Shown here: positions 1-5,336 of the stretch, one piece after another
How the letters are laid out: every line of letters starts with the position of its first letter
Numbering within the stretch: the first letter of the stretch is position 1
Assembly (NCBI GenBank): GCA_002340305.1
Contig: DDLU01000211.1
Span: forward strand, 1 to 10,921
Reading direction: 5' to 3'
Length of the DNA: 10,921 nucleotides
DNA from: Desulfovibrio sp. UBA2564
Lineage (GTDB): Bacteria; Desulfobacterota; Desulfovibrionia; Desulfovibrionales; Desulfovibrionaceae
Position numbers and translations under genes: made by a program
The notes under the pieces: generated by a model
The model's database searches: none
The model's input: only the letters and a program-made list of their open reading frames with translations
Told to the model about the DNA's origin: nothing

Positions 1-19
1 AGTTTTTGAAGAGTCCAGA

Positions 20-41
20 GAAACTTTTTTTAAAAAGTTTC
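20..41. repeat. AT-rich perfect hairpin of the Desulfovibrio intergenic type
   Basis: A 10-bp arm GAAACTTTTT (20-29) and its exact complement AAAAAGTTTC (32-41) flank a TT centre. The stem ends in A/T runs on both strands, so it could help end transcription from either side. From memory, hairpins of this kind, next to stretches like the AGTTTTTGAAG at 1-11, are common between genes in Desulfovibrio. The element abuts the 56-bp repeat that begins at 45. Whether it terminates a gene left of the window cannot be judged. Confidence 0.55.
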
Positions 42-44
42 TTA

Positions 45-100
45 CCTATAGCCTGTTAGGCGAGAGCTTCTTGCTCGAGTCTTACGGATATAGAGAGCAG
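45..100 (+). repeat. 56-bp dispersed intergenic repeat, copy A
   Basis: This segment matches 10860-10914 at 54 of 56 aligned positions, with one inserted T (near 54-55) and one A/T substitution (near 92). It contains two short dyads: CCTA/TAGG around an 8-base loop, and TGCTC (72-76)/GAGCA (95-99) around a longer loop. Both differences between the copies fall in predicted loops. It lies downstream of the HAD gene, which is read toward it. It has no reading frame of note and is too short for a tRNA. Family and function are unknown. Confidence 0.85.
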
Positions 101-104
101 TGCT

Positions 105-119
105 GGTCTCCGAAGGACC
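105..119 (-). terminator. UUCG-loop hairpin behind the HAD gene
   Basis: Read on the minus strand this is GGTCCTTCGGAGACC. GGTC pairs with GACC, one A is bulged, and a C-G pair closes a UUCG tetraloop. It sits 12 bases past the HAD stop codon, just after the module GGCCTCCGGCGG (119-130 in reverse). No T-run follows, so it is not a classical intrinsic terminator. It may protect or define the 3' end of the amidase-HAD transcript together with the hairpins at 20-100. Confidence 0.4.
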
Positions 120-130
120 GCCGGAGGCCA

Positions 131-601
131 TTAATTTCTTAAAGTAGTCAGTAAACGAACGGGATGGGTGAAAATACTTAGTGCGTGGGAGATATCCGAT
201 GCAACCAGATCAGCGGCTCGGGCTGCTTTCATGGACATGCATTCGGCTCCTGAAATAATAATACCCAACGCGGCATTCTTGAGCATGAGCATGTCGTTAC
301 GTCCATTGCCGATGCAGGCGCATTTTATTGCGCCAAGGCTGTCTACGTAATCAAGCTTGGCTTTGTCTTCCGGGCTGCCTTCGATGATGTGGATGGTCAC
401 CGGCAGTCCGGTGAGTTCTTCTTCACACTGGCCCAGAGTATCGGCGGTGAGGACATGAATCTGAACATCGTCGGACAATTCCATGATCAGCTTGCCGACT
501 CCGGGAAGCAGGTTGCCGTCAAGGGCGAGAGTGCCGTTGTAGTCCAGAACAAGGTGTTCGATTTCAAGCTTTGCAAATCCGGGTATGTCAAGACTGATCA
601 T
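131..601 (-). CDS. HAD-superfamily protein, soluble P-type ATPase-like
   Basis: A 156-residue HAD protein. Motif I is DYNGTL with nucleophile Asp20, motif II is Thr52 (VLTAD), motif III lysine is in EDKAK (Lys80 or Lys82), and motif IV is GNGRND (98-103). There is no cap domain, and the length suits a minimal HAD core. The second motif-I residue is Asn22, not the general acid/base Asp of typical HAD phosphatases. P-type ATPases also lack that Asp (DKTGT), and the protein resembles the soluble 'P-type ATPase-like' HAD group. The substrate is unknown and phosphatase activity is uncertain. A TTG 15 bases upstream is in frame, but the ATG at 601 has AGGGA at ideal spacing and is preferred. The start is 32 bases behind the amidase stop, so the two are probably cotranscribed. 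Expected in the cytoplasm. Confidence 0.85.
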   Translation of the reverse strand: MISLDIPGFAKLEIEHLVLDYNGTLALDGNLLPGVGKLIMELSDDVQIHVLTADTLGQCEEELTGLPVTIHIIEGSPEDKAKLDYVDSLGAIKCACIGNGRNDMLMLKNAALGIIISGAECMSMKAARAADLVASDISHALSIFTHPVRLLTTLRN

Positions 602-607
602 GTTTGT

Positions 608-612
608 TCCCT
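608..612 (-). promoter_or_regulatory. Shine-Dalgarno deciding the HAD start
   Basis: AGGGA on the minus strand lies 6 bases before the ATG at 601-599. It overlaps the region just after the alternative TTG (616-614), for which no comparable site exists. This argues for the shorter 156-residue protein. Confidence 0.7.
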
Positions 613-633
613 GCAACTCTGCTGTTGATTACG

Positions 634-2394
634 CTAGAGACTGGCGTAGCGTTCGATCTGCTTTTTGTAATCCAGTACACCTTTCACTATACCATCGGCA
701 ATATAAGAAAGATAGCGGTCAGTTTTAAGGCGCTTTGCTTCAGTGCGGTTGGTCAGGTAGCCCAGTTCGATGAGAACGGAAGGCATCTTAGCACCCATGA
801 GTACGTAGAAAGGAGCCTCGCGCACACCTTGGTCTTTTACGGACCATTTGCGGCGGATGTTTTTCAGTGACCCACTGTGAATGCTCTTCGCCAGATCCTT
901 ACTTTCCTTCATCTTGGAATTGAGCATCAGGTCGGTAAGTATGACTTGAAGGTCGCTGATCCGCTTGGCGGAAACCGCGTTTTCCCGTGCTGCTACACGG
1001 ACTGCATTGCGGTTTCGTGCAAGGTTCAAAGTATAGGTCTCAATACCGTTGATTTTTGAACTGCGGTGCGCGTTGCAGTGGATGGAAATAAACATGTCAG
1101 CCTTCTTGATGTTCGCCATGGCGGTTCTTTCTTCAAGAGGGATGAACTTGTCTGTGCTTCTGGTGTACATGACTGTGAAGCCGGCTTTTTTCAGCTTGGC
1201 AGCCAGTATTTTAGCAAAGCGCAGGTTGATGTCTTTTTCTTTGAGACCGTTGGCAGAAGCACCGGGGTCTTTGCCGCCATGACCGGGATCAAGCATGATG
1301 GTCTTGAAGGTCAGGCCCAGTTGCTCAAGGAGTTCCCCGGCCATTTTTTTACTGTTTGCCGGAGGAGTATACTTCTGCGGTCTGGATTTTTTGGGTGAAG
1401 AATGGCGGACCGGGCTTTTGTTGTCAACAACCTTACCCTCTTCCGGGGCCTGTACGTCAATGACCAGCCTGAAAGGGTTCTCCAGTGGAAAAATTTTGTA
1501 GTCCTGCATTGCGTTGAAATCCAGCACTACGCGGGTGGTGCGGGGGTCACGCTGGGCAGAACGGATATCCTTAAGAATACCGTCGGCAACATGGGTGGCT
1601 TTGTGTACGCCGTTACCGAGCACTGTATTTTCAAGGTCGATGTAGAGTCTGTGCGGACGGTTAACGCTCTGGTTCGGATTCAGAATCTGATAGCGGTAAC
1701 GGACCTCCTCATCCAGATCGAGAACAACGCGGGTATAGGTCTCACTACTGGTGTAACGGACTGAGAGAAGTTTGCTCCTGTTGGATGAGCTTGTACTGCT
1801 TTTCCTGGATGCCTTCTTGGCTGGAACAATTGTTCCGGAAGGCTTCTTATGTTTTGTCTTGCCTGAGGCACTTTTACGGTCCATGGAATCCAGACGTTTT
1901 CGGGCCTTGGAATACATATCCGACTTGGCGTAGCGGTGGACGATGGTCAGGTAATCTGAATAGGCGAGATCTTTTTCGTGCAGCTTGCGTAATCTGATTT
2001 CAGCCCTGCGGTAAATACTGTCATCTGTCCATTGGTGGGAAGGGAAATTTGAGATCATGCGCCCGTAGTAATCGACTGCGGTACGGAAATCTTTCTTCAT
2101 TCCGCTGCGATTACCCAGCTCCTCGTAGGTCCTTCCTAAATAATAAAGGGACTTGGGTGCATAAGTGCCGCGGGTTGAGCGTTTGAATACATTGCGAAAT
2201 TTCTTGCCGACCTTTTCCCATTCAGCGCGGTATTGCGATTTTTTTTTGTTTTTGGAAAGTGCGTGGAACTGCTTCCAGGCAATGGTAAAGTCGTCTTTTA
2301 TGCTCGCCCCGAATGCGCTGGCAGGAATTGCTGAAACAAGCAGTCCTGCAAGGAAAAGGGCCATGATCAGATTTGGTATAAAAAATTTGCGCAT
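634..2394 (-). CDS. Exported N-acetylmuramoyl-L-alanine amidase (AMIN + Amidase_3)
   Basis: 586 residues. An N-terminal signal peptide (1-30, hydrophobic core MALFLAGLLVSAIPASA) is followed by a helical, TPR-like region (about 35-170, e.g. YYLGRTYEELG), a Ser/Lys-rich linker, an AMIN domain (about 209-313), a second Pro/Lys linker, and a zinc-dependent Amidase_3 domain (about 363-578). The expected residues are present: His372 (DPGHGG), Glu386 (LKEKD), His439 (SIHCNA) and catalytic Glu543 (LIELGYLTN). The enzyme cleaves the bond between N-acetylmuramic acid and L-alanine in the periplasm, as AmiC-type enzymes do during daughter-cell separation. The TPR-like segment may bind a partner; this is inference. 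It is longer than E. coli AmiC because of that segment. The ATG at 2394 is the first start after an in-frame TGA, but its ribosome binding site is weak. First gene of a probable operon with the HAD gene. Confidence 0.93.
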   Translation of the reverse strand: MRKFFIPNLIMALFLAGLLVSAIPASAFGASIKDDFTIAWKQFHALSKNKKKSQYRAEWEKVGKKFRNVFKRSTRGTYAPKSLYYLGRTYEELGNRSGMKKDFRTAVDYYGRMISNFPSHQWTDDSIYRRAEIRLRKLHEKDLAYSDYLTIVHRYAKSDMYSKARKRLDSMDRKSASGKTKHKKPSGTIVPAKKASRKSSTSSSNRSKLLSVRYTSSETYTRVVLDLDEEVRYRYQILNPNQSVNRPHRLYIDLENTVLGNGVHKATHVADGILKDIRSAQRDPRTTRVVLDFNAMQDYKIFPLENPFRLVIDVQAPEEGKVVDNKSPVRHSSPKKSRPQKYTPPANSKKMAGELLEQLGLTFKTIMLDPGHGGKDPGASANGLKEKDINLRFAKILAAKLKKAGFTVMYTRSTDKFIPLEERTAMANIKKADMFISIHCNAHRSSKINGIETYTLNLARNRNAVRVAARENAVSAKRISDLQVILTDLMLNSKMKESKDLAKSIHSGSLKNIRRKWSVKDQGVREAPFYVLMGAKMPSVLIELGYLTNRTEAKRLKTDRYLSYIADGIVKGVLDYKKQIERYASL

Positions 2395-2490
2395 TGTTCA
2401 GGTAGAATATCTTTATATTTAATGTTTATGCCCAATGTGATAGCAGTGAAAATACAGGCAACTGTTCTAAAAAAAGTTTAGATGTTTTCT

Positions 2491-2519
2491 TTAATAAGCT
2501 TGAGAGGCTAAAAAATCAA
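2491..2519 (-). promoter_or_regulatory. Candidate sigma-70 promoter for the amidase gene
   Basis: On the minus strand TTGATT (2519-2514) and TATTAA (2496-2491) are separated by 17 bases. Each box matches 4 of 6 consensus positions. Transcription would start roughly 90 bases before the amidase ATG at 2394. The region is AT-rich, so chance matches are likely. Confidence 0.35.
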
Positions 2520-2755
2520 CCTCCATGCTATCGATACGGAACCATCTGTTTTGCTGCCGTGAAAAATGCTGAAGCATACGTATGTCTAAGTACTCATTGT
2601 TTCAGTGTTTACCGGGTGTTTCGCCATGAGCACTTTTTCAGCATTCTGTTACCCTATGGAGCGGGACAGCACATGAAAGCTGGACTGACGGCCCTTTTTA
2701 TGTAATGGGCATATGCATTGTTACTCAGAACTTAAACAATTTACTTCACTCATTT

Positions 2756-2760
2756 GGAGA
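2756..2760 (+). promoter_or_regulatory. Ribosome binding site of glpX
   Basis: GGAGA ends 7 bases before the ATG at 2768. Together with the family-typical N-terminus this fixes the glpX start. Confidence 0.75.
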
Positions 2761-2767
2761 CAGATAA

Positions 2768-3751
2768 ATGGAAGCTCCCCAGAGAAATTTGGCTCTTGAC
2801 CTTGTAAGGGTAACCGAAGCTGCAGCACTGGCATCTGCCAGATGGCTGGGCCGGGGTGATAAAAACGCAGGAGATCAGGCTGCAGTCGATGCCATGCGTT
2901 TGAGTTTTAACAGCCTTGAAATCAGCGGTACAGTTGTTATCGGTGAAGGCGAGAAAGACCATGCACCCATGCTCTACAACGGCGAGAAGCTGGGCGTTGG
3001 CGAAGGTCCGGGCATGGACGTTGCCGTTGATCCCGTTGAAGGCACCAACCTGCTGGCATACGGCCGCCCCAACGCTATCTCTGTAGTCGGCGTTGCCCCT
3101 ACCGGAATGATGTTTGATCCGGGTCCCAGTTACTATATGCAGAAACTGGTTGTACCTACTGCAGCAAGAAATATGGTCGATATCAACGCTCCGGTTAAGG
3201 ACAACCTGAATAAGATCGCCAAGGCCCTGAACAAAGACGTTGACGACCTCGTTGTCTTTGTTCTGGAAAAACCCCGCCACCACGGACTGATTCAGGAAAT
3301 CCGTGATGCCGGCGCGCGTATCCAGTTGCACACAGACGGTGATGTTGCAGGTGCACTTATGGTTGTTGATCCCCGCAGTCCTGTTGATGTTATGATCGGA
3401 ACAGGCGGTACCCCCGAGGGTGTTCTTTCCGCATGTGCTATCCGCATCATGGGCGGCGAAATGTTCGCAAAATTCGATCCCCAGTCCGAGTCCGAAAAAA
3501 GTGCCCTCGAAGAACAGGGTTACGATCTGCGCAACATCATGACCGTTAATGATCTGGTCAAGAGTGATGATATCTTTTTCTCCGCCACCGGTATTTCCGG
3601 CGGCACCTTCCTGCGCGGTGTCCGTTACCTCGGCTACGGCGCGGAAACAACTTCTCTGGTCATGCGCGGCAAGACCGGCACCGTACGTCACATCGAAGCT
3701 GTCCACACTTGGGACAAGCTGATGAAAATCAGTGCGGTTAAGTACGACTAG
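2768..3751 (+). CDS. glpX: Class II fructose-1,6-bisphosphatase
   Basis: 327 residues, the usual length of GlpX. It hydrolyses fructose 1,6-bisphosphate to fructose 6-phosphate in the cytoplasm for gluconeogenesis. Visible signatures are IGEGEKD (59-65), DPVEGTN (88-94) and GTGGTPEGV (211-219). The metal and substrate residues of E. coli GlpX (Asp33, Glu57, Asp85, Glu88, Glu213) correspond to Asp36, Glu60, Asp88, Glu91 and Glu217 here, a constant offset of 3. The lithium-sensitive class I fold is not involved. The gene is monocistronic: it begins after a 373-bp intergenic region and ends at a strong terminator. It has no transketolase or other Calvin-type neighbour, so a gluconeogenic role is the simplest reading. 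Dual sedoheptulose-bisphosphatase activity is known in some relatives and cannot be excluded. Confidence 0.97.
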   Translation: MEAPQRNLALDLVRVTEAAALASARWLGRGDKNAGDQAAVDAMRLSFNSLEISGTVVIGEGEKDHAPMLYNGEKLGVGEGPGMDVAVDPVEGTNLLAYGRPNAISVVGVAPTGMMFDPGPSYYMQKLVVPTAARNMVDINAPVKDNLNKIAKALNKDVDDLVVFVLEKPRHHGLIQEIRDAGARIQLHTDGDVAGALMVVDPRSPVDVMIGTGGTPEGVLSACAIRIMGGEMFAKFDPQSESEKSALEEQGYDLRNIMTVNDLVKSDDIFFSATGISGGTFLRGVRYLGYGAETTSLVMRGKTGTVRHIEAVHTWDKLMKISAVKYD

Positions 3752-3774
3752 TATTTATCATCGAAAGAATAAGA

Positions 3775-3816
3775 AAATGGGCGGTTCCGACTTGATTGTC
3801 GGAACCGCCCATTTTT
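3775..3816. terminator. Strong bidirectional terminator between glpX and the 79-residue gene
   Basis: The arm ending ATGGGCGGTTCCGAC (3777-3791) and its exact complement (3798-3812) enclose a 6-base loop, TTGATT. The right arm runs into TTTTT, and the left flank AAAA gives a T-run on the minus strand. It can therefore end both the glpX transcript and the convergent gene at 3842-4081. Confidence 0.93.
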
Positions 3817-3841
3817 AATCTGTGCTGTAAAAATACCGGAT

Positions 3842-4081
3842 TTAATATTCCGGTGCCTCCAGCTTTTCGGAGATGATCTTGGCATCTTCTTCGCGGGCGG
3901 CAGTGTTCAGTTCTTTGGCTTCACCATGGCAGGTTACGCCAGTGGGACGCATCTGTACATATCCGGCGGAGAGAACTTTGGTATAGGGAATCTGTTCCCT
4001 GAATTCGAGGTAGCCGATGCGGTTGGGGATGAGTATGGGCAGCGGATCGCCGGAGAAATCCTCAAACATGATGTATTTCAT
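3842..4081 (-). CDS. Small protein of unknown function (79 residues)
   Basis: A short acidic protein beginning MKYIMFEDFSGDPLPILIPN, with no signal peptide or membrane segment and a single cysteine (Cys51). I recall similar short proteins in Desulfovibrio genomes with the same pattern: an N-terminal MKYIMFEDF, a central REQ.PY..VLSAG, and a C-terminal AREED. None has a known role. Reality of the gene is supported by a good Shine-Dalgarno (AGGA, 4091-4088, 6 bases before the ATG), a TATAAT-type promoter upstream, and the bidirectional terminator behind the stop. The opposite-strand frame at 3926-4180 has no such signals. Transcribed alone. Confidence 0.75.
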   Translation of the reverse strand: MKYIMFEDFSGDPLPILIPNRIGYLEFREQIPYTKVLSAGYVQMRPTGVTCHGEAKELNTAAREEDAKIISEKLEAPEY

Positions 4082-4173
4082 TTTCGGTCCTTTATTATGC
4101 GGCCCGCCGATGCTGGCAAAAGGCCGGAAGTTGTTTCAACTCGCGAACAATGTTGCCCGCATGCTCATTACAG

Positions 4174-4200
4174 ATTATAGGCATATATATTCAAGATCAA
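4174..4200 (-). promoter_or_regulatory. Candidate promoter for the 79-residue gene
   Basis: A perfect TATAAT (4179-4174, minus strand) is preceded by TTGATC (4200-4195) with a 15-base spacer, somewhat short. The implied leader is about 85 bases. The rest of 4082-4274 shows no clear promoter for the plus-strand heptosyltransferase gene. Confidence 0.4.
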
Positions 4201-4274
4201 GAAGTGTAGACCAGAAAATCTTGGGTTGGCAAAAGATTTCAATAACAAGCGCAGAGCGCATCACATAATTCTTA

Positions 4275-5336
4275 ATGAAAGATAATTATAAAAAAATAGC
4301 CCTGTGGCAGACCGCATTCCTTGGGGATGCTGTACTGACCTTGCCCTTTATCAAAGCTCTTGCCTTGCGCTTCCCTGACGCTGAGATTCATCTTTTTGTA
4401 CGCAAGGGTGTGGAGCCTTTGTTTGCAGGCCAGCCGGAACTTGCCGGAGTGCATGGTTTTGACAAGCGCGGTGCGCAGAAAGGCATGGGCGCGGCCCGTT
4501 CCTTTGGTGCAGAACTGGGCAGGCAGGGCTTTGATCTTTGGATTTCCGCGCATACCAGCATGCGTTCGGCTGTTGTTTCCATTTCTACCGGGATTAAAGA
4601 CCGCATCGGTTATGATGCACCGTGGTACAACCGCTTTGTCTATTCTAAGACGGTCAAGCGTCGTTTTGAGGAAAAGGAGGAAGTGGAAAGGTTGCTTGCT
4701 CTTGGTGAACCGCTGGGGATTCCCGGTACTGCTCCTGATGTCATGCTGGAATTTCCGGCTGATAAAATCCGTGAAGCCGAAGATTTTTTTAAGGGGCTTG
4801 GAGATGGTCCGGTGGTGGGTGTTCATCCCGGATCCACATGGGCAACCAAGAAGTGGCCGGAACAGAGTTTCGCGCAGGTGATCGATAAGTGCATCGCGGA
4901 TGGACTGAAAGTAATAATGTTCGGCGGACCTGACGAAAAGGAACTTTGCCGGTCAGTACTTTCGCTGTGCGCTAGTGCTGATAGGGTTATAGATCTATCC
5001 GGTAAATTGGGCTTGCAGAAACTGGCGGCATATATCCGGCAGTTGGATGTGTACCTGACTAACGATTCCGGGCCTATGCATATTGCGTGGATTCAGAAAG
5101 TTCCGGTGGTAGCCATGTTCGGGCCGACCATACGTAAGTTCGGCTTTTTTCCGCGCGGCGAAGATTCAACGGTGCTGGAGAGTCCTGAGCAATTAACATG
5201 TCGCCCCTGCGGTCTGCACGGCGGTAAGACCTGCCCGGAAAAACACCATAAATGCATGACAGATATTACGGTTGAAATGGTTTTTAATGAGATTTTGCAG
5301 AAGGCGGAAAAAGGCAGGGAGAATGAGGATGTTTAA
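4275..5336 (+). CDS. ADP-heptose:LPS heptosyltransferase (GT9 family, WaaF-like)
   Basis: 353 residues, typical for glycosyltransferase family 9. The N-terminal Rossmann half carries FLGDAVLTLP (15-24). The C-terminal half carries the donor-site motifs HPGSTWATKKWP (184-195), FGGPDE (216-221), and TNDSGPMHIA (262-271) followed by FGPT (282-285). Such enzymes add L-glycero-D-manno-heptose from ADP-heptose to the LPS inner core on the cytoplasmic side of the inner membrane. Whether it acts as heptosyltransferase I, II or another GT9 type cannot be decided. Near the C-terminus is a cysteine cluster (Cys309, Cys312, Cys320, Cys327) interspersed with histidines. The ATG at 4275 is the first in frame after a TAA, but no clear Shine-Dalgarno precedes it. 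The stop lies inside the next gene, so the two are translationally linked. Confidence 0.92.
   Translation: MKDNYKKIALWQTAFLGDAVLTLPFIKALALRFPDAEIHLFVRKGVEPLFAGQPELAGVHGFDKRGAQKGMGAARSFGAELGRQGFDLWISAHTSMRSAVVSISTGIKDRIGYDAPWYNRFVYSKTVKRRFEEKEEVERLLALGEPLGIPGTAPDVMLEFPADKIREAEDFFKGLGDGPVVGVHPGSTWATKKWPEQSFAQVIDKCIADGLKVIMFGGPDEKELCRSVLSLCASADRVIDLSGKLGLQKLAAYIRQLDVYLTNDSGPMHIAWIQKVPVVAMFGPTIRKFGFFPRGEDSTVLESPEQLTCRPCGLHGGKTCPEKHHKCMTDITVEMVFNEILQKAEKGRENEDV
5316..5321 (+). promoter_or_regulatory. Shine-Dalgarno choosing the lipoprotein start
   Basis: AGGGAG lies 7 bases before the ATG at 5329. In-frame ATGs at 5272 and 5287 lack such a site and would add a charged stretch before the signal peptide. 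The ATG at 5323 is too close. The ATG at 5338 is a second reasonable choice, served by GAGGA at 5325-5329. Confidence 0.55.

Larger units (their letters stand above)
2395..2767. other. Divergent intergenic region between amidase gene and glpX
   Basis: 373 bases with no convincing gene. It holds a 10-bp perfect palindrome CATACGTATG (2575-2584), a 9-bp inverted repeat AATGCTGAA (2565-2573)/TTCAGCATT (2637-2645) around a 63-base spacer, an 8-bp palindrome GCATATGC (2709-2716), and a weak GCCC/GGGC dyad (2691-2710). A possible amidase promoter lies at 2491-2519. No good promoter for glpX could be picked out. A 10-codon frame at 2673-2705 is probably chance. Confidence 0.5.

Noticed and set aside
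45..100. The end repeats as tRNA-derived attachment sites of an integrated element
   Set aside because: No tRNA fold, integrase or mobile gene is present, and the genes between the copies are core housekeeping and envelope genes.
2437..2452. CRP-like half site TGTGA upstream of the amidase gene
   Set aside because: The second half reads TGAAA and not TCACA, so it is only a half match.
2673..2705. A 10-codon frame (MKAGLTALFM) before glpX as a leader peptide
   Set aside because: GGAG is 11 bases away, there is no run of regulatory codons and no attenuator hairpin pair; short frames like this are expected by chance.
2750..3706. A 318-codon open frame on the minus strand opposite glpX
   Set aside because: It lies wholly antisense to an unmistakable GlpX, its translation shows no known motif and is rich in Cys, His and Asn, and such frames arise from codon bias on the opposite strand.
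4272..4826. A 184-codon minus-strand frame opposite the heptosyltransferase gene
   Set aside because: It is antisense to conserved GT9 sequence and its product, rich in Lys, Arg and Phe, looks like a shadow translation.
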